Shown here one piece after another: positions 43,190-51,931 of a DNA stretch of 64,000 nt. The DNA comes from Pedobacter psychrodurus (GTDB lineage Bacteria; Bacteroidota; Bacteroidia; Sphingobacteriales; Sphingobacteriaceae), in contig NZ_SJSO01000007.1 in NCBI RefSeq assembly GCF_004331735.1, positions 1 to 64,000 on the forward strand. The letters run 5' to 3'. The number at the start of each line of letters is the position of its first letter. Position 1 is the first letter of the stretch. The translations under genes were made by a program, and so were the position numbers. The notes under the pieces were generated by a model that did no database searches, had not been told where the DNA came from, and saw only the letters and a list, made by a program, of their open reading frames with translations.

Positions 43190-43888
43190 ATGAAAACAAT
43201 TACAAAAAACATTAAATGGTTATTCATCATTGTTGTGGGCTTCAGTTTTATCGCTTGTAAAAAAGACAGTAGCGTAGTAGATGAAATTAAGAAGGTAGAA
43301 ATTCAAAAAAAACAGATTCAACAAGTTATTCCAGATCAATACTTAGATTCTTTAAAGAAGTTAGGGCTTTCTATTAATACAGGAATCACACCTTTAAATG
43401 CAGAGGGGAATTACGGTATAAGTCCATTAATTCTTTTATCTAGCAATATTAAAACTGATGTAAAGGGTTCTCGTTTTCTCGATGCAAAGATTAACCTTTC
43501 AAAACAGGATGAAAACTTTGGAATTAGGTTGTTGGCTAAAAACTTTCTTTCCTCTAGTGATACAAGTATTGTTACTGCTATATCAGGAGCAGGAAATGAT
43601 TTTACAATTTATGGTAAGGTGAAGTCGACACACAGTGGAAAAACAGCCGATTTTGCTATTATCATATCTGGAACTTTAGAAAACAAGAACATTAAGAATT
43701 TTAAATATGGCTTAATTTGTATTTCTAATAAAGAAACTACTTCGAGTGTTTTTATTAAAGAGGGCCAAGGTCGAGTATTTACAGAAAGTGATGGGATCTC
43801 GACTGTAATAACAGAAAAGGATTTTCTTGCACTCAGTTTTGAGAAACAAAAAGTTCAATCATTTGGTGGATCAAGACTAATTCAATAA
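43190..43888 (+). CDS. Putative lipoprotein of unknown function
   Basis: A 232-residue protein with a lipoprotein signal (WLFIIVVGFSFIACKKD; lipobox cysteine near residue 24). The mature part begins with a short coiled-coil-like stretch (VVDEIKKVEIQKKQIQQVIP) and then becomes beta-rich (SKQDENFGIRLLAKNFLSSS). It has no recognised family. It follows the type IX cluster by about 190 bases, so functional linkage is only suggested. Confidence 0.6.
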   Translation: MKTITKNIKWLFIIVVGFSFIACKKDSSVVDEIKKVEIQKKQIQQVIPDQYLDSLKKLGLSINTGITPLNAEGNYGISPLILLSSNIKTDVKGSRFLDAKINLSKQDENFGIRLLAKNFLSSSDTSIVTAISGAGNDFTIYGKVKSTHSGKTADFAIIISGTLENKNIKNFKYGLICISNKETTSSVFIKEGQGRVFTESDGISTVITEKDFLALSFEKQKVQSFGGSRLIQ

Positions 43889-43944
43889 AAACTGATGTTA
43901 ACTAAAATATTTCTTTTAGTCTCTTGTAAATCAAAAATAAAATT

Positions 43945-43972
43945 AGGATATTTGCATCCTCTAAAATAGAGG
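43945..43972 (+). promoter_or_regulatory. rpmE leader with mutually exclusive hairpins
   Basis: AGGAT (43945-43949) can pair with ATCCT (43956-43960), and CCTCT (43958-43962) can pair with AGAGG (43968-43972). The two stems share bases and cannot form together. The stretch also contains a GATATTTG promoter-like box (43947-43954). The leader to the rpmE ATG is about 100 bases. L31 leaders of other phyla are autoregulated; this one is only a candidate. Confidence 0.3.
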
Positions 43973-44070
43973 TAGAAAAGACTAATAGGAAATGTCATAA
44001 GCATTGTTGCCAGGCAAATTGCAAAAATGTTCTTGATGCTTTCACACAAATAACTAAAAATAATATTCAA

Positions 44071-44319
44071 ATGAAAAAAGATTTGCACCCAACAAGCTAC
44101 AGACCAGTTGTTTTTAAAGATATGTCTAACGAATATGCTTTCTTAACAAAATCTTGCGTAGATACTAAAGAAACAATTAAATGGGAAGATGGTAACGAGT
44201 ATCCTCTTTATAAATTAGAGATTTCTCACACTTCACACCCTTTTTATACTGGTAAAATGAAATTGGTTGATACAGCAGGACGTATCGATAAATTCAAAAA
44301 CCGTTACGCTAAGAAATAA
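44071..44319 (+). CDS. rpmE: 50S ribosomal protein L31, type B
   Basis: An 82-residue L31: [20 protein letters not shown] at the N-terminus and [29 protein letters not shown] at the C-terminus. It lacks the CxxC zinc motif of type A L31 (only one cysteine, KSCVD), so it is the zinc-independent type B. This is the usual L31 in many Bacteroidota. It is monocistronic with its own terminator. Confidence 0.95.
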   Translation: MKKDLHPTSYRPVVFKDMSNEYAFLTKSCVDTKETIKWEDGNEYPLYKLEISHTSHPFYTGKMKLVDTAGRIDKFKNRYAKK

Positions 44320-44344
44320 TTTTAGCAACAAAAAGCATTTTTTG

Positions 44345-44385
44345 AAGTCCCTTTGCCAAAAGCATCGGGACTTTTTTTATTTTTG
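44345..44385 (+). terminator. rpmE terminator fused to the next promoter
   Basis: AAGTCCC (44345-44351) pairs with GGGACTT (44367-44373), followed by a T-run. The last T of that run is the first base of TATTTTTG (44378-44385), a -7 box six bases before the GlmU-like ATG at 44392. A TTG at 44353-44355 could be its -33 element. Confidence 0.6.
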
Positions 44386-44391
44386 CTACTT

Positions 44392-45558
44392 ATGACAATC
44401 AATCTGTTTGATGATTCTTGTTGGGCGTCCTTGCGTCCACTTACGTTTACCAGGCCTGTGGCCGATTTACGCATTGGTATTTTAACCATTGCAGAGAAAT
44501 GGGCTAAATATTTAAATGCCGATTTCGGCTTTCATACCCAAGATTACCTCTCCATAAAGTTTGCGCCAAAATCCAATGCCAATTTATTTATAAATGGTTC
44601 TGTTTGCCCCGATGAGGCTTTGCTAAGCGATGTATATGGACTTAAAGCGGGCGAGGTACTTTATAAAAGAGATGTCATTATCGCGTATATCGCAGATCAG
44701 CATGATTTAGAATCGGCTAAATCATTAAGGCCGGTTGAGTATAAAAATGATTTTGTACAGATTGTTTATCCAGAGCATATTTTCGGGAATAATCCAGGCG
44801 AGATCAGAAAAGATTTTAAATTGTTAACCGAAGGCCGTAGCTCAGCAAAAATAAGTAACACCAACCAATTGCTTGGTGATGATATTTTTCTTGAAGAGGG
44901 TGCTAAAGCCGAATGTAGTGTGTTAAATAGCACCTATGGGCCAATTTACATCGGTAAAAATGCTGAAGTGTGGGAAGGTAGTTTAATAAGAGGATCTTTT
45001 GCGCTTGGCGAGAATTCGTCGATAAAAATGGGTGCTAAAATATATTCGGGTACTACCATTGGCCCGAATAGCCGTGCTGGTGGCGAAATTAACAACTCGG
45101 TAATTTGGGGCAATTCGGCCAAAGGCCACGAAGGTTACTTGGGTAATTCGGTAATGGGAGAGTGGTGTAATATAGGTGCCGATACAAACAATTCGAATTT
45201 AAAAAATAACTATGCCGAAGTAAAACTGTACGATTACGAAAGCAAAAAAATGCGGAACACTAATTTGCAGTTCTGTGGTTTAATTATGGCCGATCATGCA
45301 AAATCTGGCATAAATACCATGTTTAATACTGGCAGTGTGGTTGGTATTGGAGCCAATGTTTTTGGTGCGGGTTTCCCTGCAAACCACATACCCGATTTTA
45401 GTTGGGGAGGTGCCGGTGGTTTCGATATCTATAAATTGAATAAAATGTTCGAAACAACCGAAAAGGTATTTGCCCGAAAAAATATAGTTTTTGATGAAGT
45501 AGAAAAGGATATTATTACTAAAGTATTTGAATTAACTGAATCGTATAGACGATTTTAA
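44392..45558 (+). CDS. GlmU-like sugar nucleotidyltransferase/acyltransferase
   Basis: A 388-residue two-domain protein. The N-terminal domain is a shortened nucleotidyltransferase-like fold (LFDDSCWASLRPLTFTRPVA, DLRIGILTIAEKWA). The C-terminal domain is a left-handed beta-helix with hexapeptide repeats (AECSVLNSTYGPIYIGKNAE, GAKIYSGTTIGPNSRAGGEI). This matches the Bacteroidota GlmU-family proteins. UDP-GlcNAc synthesis is the likely role but not proven. I start at ATG 44392 because upstream residues fall in the terminator/promoter. Confidence 0.82.
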   Translation: MTINLFDDSCWASLRPLTFTRPVADLRIGILTIAEKWAKYLNADFGFHTQDYLSIKFAPKSNANLFINGSVCPDEALLSDVYGLKAGEVLYKRDVIIAYIADQHDLESAKSLRPVEYKNDFVQIVYPEHIFGNNPGEIRKDFKLLTEGRSSAKISNTNQLLGDDIFLEEGAKAECSVLNSTYGPIYIGKNAEVWEGSLIRGSFALGENSSIKMGAKIYSGTTIGPNSRAGGEINNSVIWGNSAKGHEGYLGNSVMGEWCNIGADTNNSNLKNNYAEVKLYDYESKKMRNTNLQFCGLIMADHAKSGINTMFNTGSVVGIGANVFGAGFPANHIPDFSWGGAGGFDIYKLNKMFETTEKVFARKNIVFDEVEKDIITKVFELTESYRRF

Positions 45559-45605
45559 TATAAAACCTGATCTGGAAAGATCAACCAACCATTAAATAAT
45601 ACAAA

Positions 45606-46367
45606 ATGAGAAAAAAGATTGTTGCCGGTAACTGGAAAATGAACTTAGATTATAACGAAGGTGTTTCGTTATTCAGCGAAATCGTAAATATGGTTAAAGA
45701 TGAGCGCAAAGGCGATCAACTGGCTATTATTTGCTCACCGTTTATTCATTTAAACAGCTTGGCAAAATTGGGTGGTAACGATGTTAAAATTGGCGCTCAA
45801 AATATTAGCGATAAAGAAAGTGGTGCATATACCGGTGAAACCTCGGCAAAAATGGTGAAATCTGTTGGTGCAGAATATGTTATTCTAGGTCACTCAGAAC
45901 GCAGACAATATTTCGCTGAAAGCGATGCTTTATTAGCTGAAAAAACTAAAGTTGCCCTGGCTAATGGTTTAACACCAATTTTCTGTATTGGCGAAACTTT
46001 AGACGAGCGTAACAACGGCAGTTATTATGAAGTATTAAAAAAACAATTGGTAGAAGGTATTTTTAGTTTAACTGAAGAAGACTTTAAGAAATTGGTTATT
46101 GCTTACGAGCCAGTTTGGGCTATCGGCACAGGTTTAACCGCCTCTCCAGAGCAAGCGCAGGATATCCATGCTTTTATCCGCAGTGAAATTCAAGCTAACT
46201 ATGGGTTTAATGTGGCTGATGATACAACCATTTTATATGGTGGTAGCTGTAATCCAGGCAACGCTGCAAGTTTATTCTCTCAAAATGATATTGATGGCGG
46301 CCTGATTGGTGGTGCATCATTAAAATCGCGCGATTTTACAGATATTATTAAAGTACTAAACAGCTAA
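45606..46367 (+). CDS. tpiA: Triosephosphate isomerase
   Basis: A 253-residue TIM-barrel enzyme of glycolysis and gluconeogenesis, interconverting DHAP and [21 protein letters not shown] carries the substrate lysine; the catalytic His is in [12 protein letters not shown] and the catalytic Glu in [12 protein letters not shown]. The phosphate loop is [12 protein letters not shown]. Length is standard. It is directly followed by prmA with no gap. Confidence 0.97.
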   Translation: MRKKIVAGNWKMNLDYNEGVSLFSEIVNMVKDERKGDQLAIICSPFIHLNSLAKLGGNDVKIGAQNISDKESGAYTGETSAKMVKSVGAEYVILGHSERRQYFAESDALLAEKTKVALANGLTPIFCIGETLDERNNGSYYEVLKKQLVEGIFSLTEEDFKKLVIAYEPVWAIGTGLTASPEQAQDIHAFIRSEIQANYGFNVADDTTILYGGSCNPGNAASLFSQNDIDGGLIGGASLKSRDFTDIIKVLNS

Positions 46368-47216
46368 ATGCAATACACAAAAGCAATATTTACATTTAAA
46401 AGTATCGAAGACTATCAACAGGATTTGCTTATTAGTGATCTTGCCGATTTAGGCTTCGATACTTTCGAAGATAGTGAGGGTGGTTTTACGGCTTTCGTAA
46501 TCAAGGATAATTTTAATGAGCAGGAATTAAAAGATCTTTTGACAAATTATAGTGAAGAGTTTACAACATCATATACTTTAGAAGATGTTGCCGATGAAAA
46601 CTGGAATGCGGAATGGGAAAAGAATTTTAGTCCGCTGATTATTGATGATGTGTGTTATGTAAGGGCAACCTTTCATGAACCTCAGCCATCATATCCATAT
46701 GAGATTGTAATCGATCCTAAAATGGCCTTTGGTACTGGTCATCATCAAACTACCACAATGGTGATGCAGTATATTTTAGCTGCTGATTTGAAGGACAAAA
46801 ACATTCTGGATATGGGCTGCGGCACCGGTATTTTGGCCATTCTGGCTGCGAAACTGGGTGCTAAAAGCCTAATGGCTATCGATTATGATGATATCTGTTA
46901 CGAAAGCACCATTGAAAATGCCGCACTTAACCAGGTAGATAATTTAAAGGCGCTTTGTGGTAGTAAAGAAGTGATTCCTAACGAAGAATACGATGTTATT
47001 TTTGCCAATATCAATAGAAATATCCTGCTGGACCAGATTCATCGCTATGCAGAAGTATTGAAAGCAGAAGGGAAAATTTTCTTTAGTGGATTTTATTTAG
47101 ATCCTGATTTAGGAATGATTACCGCCGAATGTGCTAAATACGGCATTAAATATATTGATCATAAACAAAATGGCGATTGGGTTGCGACTCAGTTTGAAAA
47201 GAAGGTAGAAGGCTAA
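46368..47216 (+). CDS. prmA: Ribosomal protein L11 methyltransferase
   Basis: A 282-residue SAM-dependent enzyme that methylates ribosomal protein L11. A small N-terminal substrate-recognition domain (about 1-90) precedes the catalytic core, with FEIVIDPKMAFGTGHH-like motif (EIVIDPKMAFGTGHHQTT), SAM motif LDMGCGTGILAILAAKLGA, and VIFANINRNILL. The ATG immediately follows the tpiA stop, so the two are co-transcribed. Confidence 0.93.
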   Translation: MQYTKAIFTFKSIEDYQQDLLISDLADLGFDTFEDSEGGFTAFVIKDNFNEQELKDLLTNYSEEFTTSYTLEDVADENWNAEWEKNFSPLIIDDVCYVRATFHEPQPSYPYEIVIDPKMAFGTGHHQTTTMVMQYILAADLKDKNILDMGCGTGILAILAAKLGAKSLMAIDYDDICYESTIENAALNQVDNLKALCGSKEVIPNEEYDVIFANINRNILLDQIHRYAEVLKAEGKIFFSGFYLDPDLGMITAECAKYGIKYIDHKQNGDWVATQFEKKVEG

Positions 47217-47276
47217 AAGGAAGAGGGCTGAAGGTCGGATCTCAAATCTGATGTCTCACATCTCAAATCTAAAAAA
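47217..47276. repeat. Degenerate word repeats between prmA and mpl
   Basis: AAGGAAGAGGGCTGAAGGTC is followed by TCTCAAATCTGATGTCTCAC and ATCTCAAATCT, then an A-run. Two word families (GAAGG-like and TCTCAAATCT-like) are joined here, the same two that occur separately at 59881 and 48636. Confidence 0.5.
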
Positions 47277-47281
47277 AAAAT

Positions 47282-48634
47282 ATGCGCATACATTTTATAG
47301 CGATTGGTGGAAGTGCAATGCACAATCTGGCCATCGCCTTACATAAAAAAGGTTATCAAATTTCAGGTTCTGATGATGTGATCTTCGAGCCGGCGAAATC
47401 CCGTTTGGATAAATATGGTTTATTGCCTGCTGAAATGGGCTGGGGTGAAAGCCGTATTTCGACCGATTTAGATGCGGTTATTTTAGGGATGCATGCACGG
47501 ATAGATAATCCTGAATTATTGAAAGCGCAGGAATTGGGTGTTAAAATCTACTCTTATCCTGAATATATTTACGAGCAGAGTAAAAATAAATTACGTGTAG
47601 TAATTGGTGGTAGTCATGGTAAAACAACCATTACCAGCATGATTTTGCATGTGCTCAATCATTATAAACGCGATTTCGATTATTTGGTTGGTGCACAACT
47701 GGCAGGTTTCGAAACCATGGTGAAAGTTACAGAAGAGGCGCCGGTAATGATTATTGAAGGCGACGAGTATTTGTCTTCTCCGATTGATAGAAGACCTAAA
47801 TTTCATCTTTACAAAGCAAATGTTGCCGTAATTAGTGGTATTGCATGGGATCACATTAATGTTTTTCCAACCTATGCCGATTATACTTTGCAGTTTGATA
47901 AATTTATCGATACCATTGAGCCTAATGGCACTTTGATATACTGCAAGGCTGATGCCGATCTGAATGAAATTGTAACGCAATCAAAAGCCAATGTTTCAAA
48001 AATTGCTTATGCCATTCCTGCGCATGAAATTAGAAAGGGAATAACCTATCTGCTTCCCGAAGAAACGGCTTTGAAAATTTTTGGCGATCACAACCTGATG
48101 AACCTGAATGCTGCTAAATTGGTATGCAAACAATTAGATATCAGTGAAAAGGAATTTGATGCAGCCATTTCCTCATTTACAGGTGCAGCTAAACGTTTAG
48201 AAGTAATATCAGCCGATGAATTGACCAATGTTTACAAAGATTTTGCACATTCACCGTCAAAACTGAAAGCCACCATAGATGCTGTTAAAGCGCAGTTTAC
48301 CAACCGAAAACTGGTAGCCTGTATCGAATTGCATACTTTTAGCAGTTTGAATAAAGATTTCTTGAAAGAATATACAGGTGCTATGGATAAGGCTGATGAG
48401 GCAATTGTTTTTATCGATATTAAATCTTTCGAACAAAAACGGATGGAACCTTTTTCTGAAGATGATGTTCAGCAGGCATTCGCCAATCCAAAATTGAAGT
48501 TTTTTAATGATGCAGCAAAGTTAAAAGCCTATTTGTTGAGTTTAAATTATAGAGATGCTAATCTGTTGATGATGAGCTCTGGTAATTATGCAGGTTTCGA
48601 TCTGCCTGAACTGGCGGCTGCATTAGAAAAGTAG
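47282..48634 (+). CDS. mpl: UDP-N-acetylmuramate:L-alanyl-gamma-D-glutamyl-meso-DAP ligase
   Basis: A 450-residue Mur-ligase family enzyme that recycles murein tripeptide onto UDP-MurNAc. The N-terminal Rossmann part starts MRIHFIAIGGSAMHNLAIAL, the P-loop is VIGGSHGKTTITSMILHV, and the central and C-terminal Mur domains contain IIEGDEYLSSP and VYKDFAHSPSKLKATIDAV. The length and GxxAMHNLA start fit Mpl rather than MurC. It implies meso-DAP peptidoglycan recycling. Confidence 0.9.
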   Translation: MRIHFIAIGGSAMHNLAIALHKKGYQISGSDDVIFEPAKSRLDKYGLLPAEMGWGESRISTDLDAVILGMHARIDNPELLKAQELGVKIYSYPEYIYEQSKNKLRVVIGGSHGKTTITSMILHVLNHYKRDFDYLVGAQLAGFETMVKVTEEAPVMIIEGDEYLSSPIDRRPKFHLYKANVAVISGIAWDHINVFPTYADYTLQFDKFIDTIEPNGTLIYCKADADLNEIVTQSKANVSKIAYAIPAHEIRKGITYLLPEETALKIFGDHNLMNLNAAKLVCKQLDISEKEFDAAISSFTGAAKRLEVISADELTNVYKDFAHSPSKLKATIDAVKAQFTNRKLVACIELHTFSSLNKDFLKEYTGAMDKADEAIVFIDIKSFEQKRMEPFSEDDVQQAFANPKLKFFNDAAKLKAYLLSLNYRDANLLMMSSGNYAGFDLPELAAALEK

Positions 48635-48635
48635 A

Positions 48636-48760
48636 TATGAGACATGAGATTTGAGATGTAAAATTTCAGAACTAGAATTCCCACTCAAATCTCACATCTA
48701 GTATCTCATATCTCACCTATAGTGTCTCAAATCTCATATCTAACATCTAATATCTAATCA
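48636..48760. repeat. Large GAGAT/ATCTC word hairpin between mpl and the XRE gene
   Basis: GATATGAGACATGAGATTTG starts the left arm. The right part is ACTCAAATCTCACATCTAGT, ATCTCATATCTCACCTATAG and CTCAAATCTCATATCTAACA followed by TCTAATATCTAATC. The two parts are reverse-complementary in style and can fold into a long imperfect hairpin. It fills the 125-base gap up to the XRE start. The same vocabulary occurs at 31155-31240. Confidence 0.65.
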
Positions 48761-48761
48761 A

Positions 48762-49082
48762 ATGAAAAGCACCGGAGATCACATTAAGCAAAGCAGGCTA
48801 GCCTTAGGTCTAAGTCAAGCTGATGCAGCTAAAAAGCTTAATATTTCTACTCCGGCTTTTTGTAAAATTGAGACAGGCCAAACCGATCTTAATATCTCCC
48901 GTTTACTCCAGATTTCCAAAACGTTTAAGGTTCCGGTGATACAGCTGATCACTGGGCAATCAACAACATCAGACTCATCTGAAGAACTCGTTGCACTTAA
49001 AAAAGAACTGATAGAAAAGGAAGAAGAAATTAATAAGCTCCGTAAAAAGGTTATCGATCTGTATGATAAGCTTGGAATATAA
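48762..49082 (+). CDS. XRE-family helix-turn-helix protein with coiled coil
   Basis: A 106-residue protein. The N-terminal Cro/C1-type HTH (IKQSRLALGLSQADAAKKLN, ISTPAFCKIETGQTDLNISR) is followed by a linker and a C-terminal coiled coil (ELVALKKELIEKEEEINKLR, KKVIDLYDKLGI). The coiled coil suggests dimerisation. Toxin-antitoxin pairing is possible for such proteins, but no toxin gene is adjacent. Targets unknown. Confidence 0.8.
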   Translation: MKSTGDHIKQSRLALGLSQADAAKKLNISTPAFCKIETGQTDLNISRLLQISKTFKVPVIQLITGQSTTSDSSEELVALKKELIEKEEEINKLRKKVIDLYDKLGI

Positions 49083-49201
49083 AATGCGGTTTGTCTGTCG
49101 TTTATCCGACTAATTGTCATTTAATAATTTTATTAAAGAATAAAATTCATGTTTATTATAAATATTTTGAATTAAATTCAAAATATTTATAGTTTTATAG
49201 A

Positions 49202-49681
49202 ATGGTAATCGAAAACAATTTTAGTCTTGATCATATCGATCTGGCTATACTCAGACTTATGCAGGATAATGCGCGGATCTCAAATGTAGATTTAGCAAAG
49301 GCATTGGATCTAGTTCCTTCAGCTGTGCTGGAACGGGTAAAGAAGTTGGAAAAGAAAAATGTAATTACCCAATATAATGCCCGGATAAACCCTGTGGCAC
49401 TCGATTTAAAATTACTCGCCTTTATTTCAATGAAATCATCTCAAAGTTTGGGCTGCAGTGATACCGCAAATGAACTGGCAAAAATACCCGATGTGCAAGA
49501 AGTACACGTTATTGCAGGAGATGATTGCTTTCTGATTAAGGTGAGGACAGCAGATTCTGCCTCATTAATGGCTTTACTGCGCGATGAGTTTAGTAAGATT
49601 CCGAATATTTTATCGGTTAAAACTACAATTGTGTTGGAAACCGTGAAAGAGCAACAAAAATTGGTAATCCCTGAAAAATAA
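49202..49681 (+). CDS. Lrp/AsnC-family transcriptional regulator
   Basis: A 159-residue regulator: N-terminal HTH (LDHIDLAILRLMQDNARISN, DLAKALDLVPSAVLERVKKL) and C-terminal RAM domain (VHVIAGDDCFLIKVRTADSA). It is immediately upstream of an EamA permease gene (4-base gap), so it probably regulates that exporter and itself. This is the common arrangement of an Lrp regulator with an amino-acid or metabolite exporter. The effector is unknown. Confidence 0.88.
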   Translation: MVIENNFSLDHIDLAILRLMQDNARISNVDLAKALDLVPSAVLERVKKLEKKNVITQYNARINPVALDLKLLAFISMKSSQSLGCSDTANELAKIPDVQEVHVIAGDDCFLIKVRTADSASLMALLRDEFSKIPNILSVKTTIVLETVKEQQKLVIPEK

Positions 49682-49685
49682 AAAC

Positions 49686-50615
49686 ATGGCAAATTTAAAT
49701 AAAACGGCATCTCCGGTAATGGTTTACCTGGCATTTGCTATCGTATACATCGTATGGGGTTCTACTTACTTTTTCATCCAAAAGGCCTTGGTTGGTTTTC
49801 CGCCATTTATTTTAGGCGCATTCCGCTTTTCCATTGCGGGTGTTTTGATGCTAACTTGGTGCAAGATTAAGGGAGAGGAGATCTTTAACCTAAAAACGAT
49901 GAAAATTGCTGCGGTAAGTGGTATTTTGATGTTAGGCTTAGGCAATGGAATCGTGATCTGGGTAGAACAGTTTATCCCAAGTGGTTTAGTAGCCATTATG
50001 GTAGCTTCAGCAGCAATCTGGTTTGTTATTTTAGATAAATCGCATTGGAAAGAAAATTTGAGCAATAAATATGTAGTATCGGGTTTGGTAATTGGCTTTT
50101 TGGGTGTTGTGCTCTTATTTGGCGACCAGATAGTAAAGGCGCTTGATAAACCTCAAAGTAATTTACAGATTATCGGCATGGTATTGCTTGTTTTAGGGCC
50201 GATAGCTTGGGCAGGGGGATCGCTTTACTCGAAATACCACCCCACTACAGGAAGTTCGGTTTCTGTTAATACAGGCTGGCAGATGTTAATGGCCAGTGTA
50301 GCTTTCTTACCTGGAGGATTTTTTAAATCTGAGTTTAAATTGCTCGATTGGGGGAGCATACCGCTTGATGCCTGGTTATCTATTGTTTACCTTATTCTGT
50401 TTGGTTCAATTGCAGCTTTTAGTGCTTATGTGTGGCTGCTTAAAGTGCGCCCAGCTACACAGGTGAGTACCTATGCATATGTAAATCCGGTAGTAGCTGT
50501 TTTGCTAAGTTTAACTTTTACCAATGAAGTGATTGGCCTTACACAGGTGATCGGATTAGTGATTATTTTAGGAAGTGTACTCTTGATTAATTTGCCGAAA
50601 TATAAAAGTGTATAG
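49686..50615 (+). CDS. EamA-family (DMT) permease
   Basis: A 309-residue inner-membrane protein with about ten helices in two EamA repeats. The first has VYIVWGSTYFFIQKALVGFP and PFILGAFRFSIAGVLML; the second has WAGGSLYSKYHPTTGSS and VRPATQVSTYAYVNPVVAVL. EamA proteins commonly export amino acids or other metabolites. It is paired with the upstream Lrp regulator. The substrate cannot be read. Confidence 0.88.
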   Translation: MANLNKTASPVMVYLAFAIVYIVWGSTYFFIQKALVGFPPFILGAFRFSIAGVLMLTWCKIKGEEIFNLKTMKIAAVSGILMLGLGNGIVIWVEQFIPSGLVAIMVASAAIWFVILDKSHWKENLSNKYVVSGLVIGFLGVVLLFGDQIVKALDKPQSNLQIIGMVLLVLGPIAWAGGSLYSKYHPTTGSSVSVNTGWQMLMASVAFLPGGFFKSEFKLLDWGSIPLDAWLSIVYLILFGSIAAFSAYVWLLKVRPATQVSTYAYVNPVVAVLLSLTFTNEVIGLTQVIGLVIILGSVLLINLPKYKSV

Positions 50616-50629
50616 GTTATTATAGGAGG

Positions 50630-50732
50630 ATCGTCATTGCGAGGAGGGACGACGAAGCAATCTTTAATTTAGATAAATATTATATAATTAAGATTGCTTC
50701 GTCGGCTAAAAAAGCCTTCTCGCAATGACGAT
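50630..50732. repeat. CGTCATTGCGAG large palindromic repeat
   Basis: ATCGTCATTGCGAG (50630-50643) pairs perfectly with CTCGCAATGACGAT (50719-50732), and GACGAAGCAATCTT (50651-50664) pairs perfectly with AAGATTGCTTCGTC (50690-50703). The element is about 100 bases and fills the convergent gap between the EamA gene and the GNAT-like gene. A degraded piece (GCGAAGCAATCTCC) is near 8329. This repeat type is known from many bacterial genomes. Confidence 0.75.
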
Positions 50733-50739
50733 AAATTAA

Positions 50740-51858
50740 TTAAAATACCTTACGCATGGTAAGGTGCTTTTTGCCAAAGGTTGCACCAGTAGCTTTATGG
50801 ATCGCAATCATTTGTTCATTAAAATCACCAACCCAACTCAATTCGAGTTCTTTATATTGATTTTTAGGAAGTACGTATTCGCCCAAACTGATAAAAAGAA
50901 CTGATTCTAAGCCGTGTTTTTGGAATTTAGGTTTAGTGCCCATCACAATTGCCCTCATGCGGGTAACGCCCACCCAGCGGCGGTAAGCAAACTTTAATTT
51001 TTCAATCAAACCAAGTTTTCCATCAAAACCTTTAATCATTTGGTTTGCATCAGGAATTAACACTACAAAAGATGCTGGTTCGCCATTAAAGTATGCAAAC
51101 TGGATCAGGTGTTCATCCATAATAGGTTCCATGCTTTTAAAACTCTCTTCGAGGGTTTCTTTCTTAATAGGAACAAAGTTTTCAAAATCCTGCCAGCCAT
51201 CATTGTAAATTTCCATTAAGTCATTTATGTATTTGCTGGAATTGGCTTTGCTGAAATATTCGAAAGTATAACCTGGTTTATTTCTTACCCAGTTGGCAAT
51301 TTTTGTAAAACGTTCTGGAAAAGGAATAGTAAGGTTAATGTGATTGGTTAATTGCTCATATTCGGTAACAAAACCATATTTCTCGAAAAATTTCTGATAA
51401 TACGGAAAGTTATAGTTCATCCCGAAAGAGGGAGGGGTAAAGCCCTCAACCAATAGGCCCCAAAAAGTATCATTTTCGCCAAAATTAATCGGGCCGTCCA
51501 TGGCTTTCATTCCGTTTTCGGTTAACCAGGTTTTGGCCGTATCGAATAAAAGAAAGGCAGCTTTTTCATCATCAATACATTCAAAAAATCCCATACCACC
51601 TGTTGGTTGGTCATAGTGGTAGGCTTTTTTTTCATTAATAAAAGCTGCTACACGGCCGATCAGTTTTCCTGCATCGTCTTTTAAAACCCAGCGTGTACAT
51701 TTTCCATGCGCAAAAAAGGTGTTTTTTTCTGGATTAAAAACATTTTCAACTTCACTATCCAGTGGACAGATCCAGTTTTTATCGTTTTTATATAGGGCTT
51801 TGGGTGTGTTTAGAAAGTCTTTTTTTAATGATGAATTGCTTACTGGTATAACTTGCAT
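50740..51858 (-). CDS. GNAT-like acyltransferase family protein
   Basis: A 372-residue cytosolic protein resembling Bacteroidota N-acetyltransferase-like proteins (YghO type). Landmarks are KDFLNTPKALYKNDKNWICP, GRVAAFINEKKAYHYD, DGPINFGENDTFWGLLVEGF and the C-terminal YKELELSWVGDFNEQMIAIH. It probably has two tandem GNAT folds. No substrate can be assigned. Its terminator would be the palindromic repeat at 50630-50732, and it has its own upstream gap with a terminator from the previous gene. Confidence 0.65.
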   Translation of the reverse strand: MQVIPVSNSSLKKDFLNTPKALYKNDKNWICPLDSEVENVFNPEKNTFFAHGKCTRWVLKDDAGKLIGRVAAFINEKKAYHYDQPTGGMGFFECIDDEKAAFLLFDTAKTWLTENGMKAMDGPINFGENDTFWGLLVEGFTPPSFGMNYNFPYYQKFFEKYGFVTEYEQLTNHINLTIPFPERFTKIANWVRNKPGYTFEYFSKANSSKYINDLMEIYNDGWQDFENFVPIKKETLEESFKSMEPIMDEHLIQFAYFNGEPASFVVLIPDANQMIKGFDGKLGLIEKLKFAYRRWVGVTRMRAIVMGTKPKFQKHGLESVLFISLGEYVLPKNQYKELELSWVGDFNEQMIAIHKATGATFGKKHLTMRKVF

Positions 51859-51875
51859 GGGCAGATTTTAAAATT

Positions 51876-51909
51876 AAAAAGCATCCTACCAAGCGGGCGG
51901 ATGCTTTTT
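51876..51909 (-). terminator. Terminator after the acidic micro-protein gene
   Basis: AAAAAGCATCC (51876-51886) pairs perfectly with GGATGCTTTTT (51899-51909), with T-runs on both strands. It lies between the acidic protein gene and the GNAT-like gene on the minus strand. Confidence 0.85.
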
Positions 51910-51931
51910 CAAATATATGTTTTTTTAAATA

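Noticed and set aside
48636..48760. CRISPR array
   Set aside because: The repeated words are short, variable and without spacers of constant length; no cas genes are present.
48762..49082. Antitoxin of a toxin-antitoxin pair
   Set aside because: No toxin-like gene is adjacent on either side; the neighbours are mpl and an Lrp regulator.
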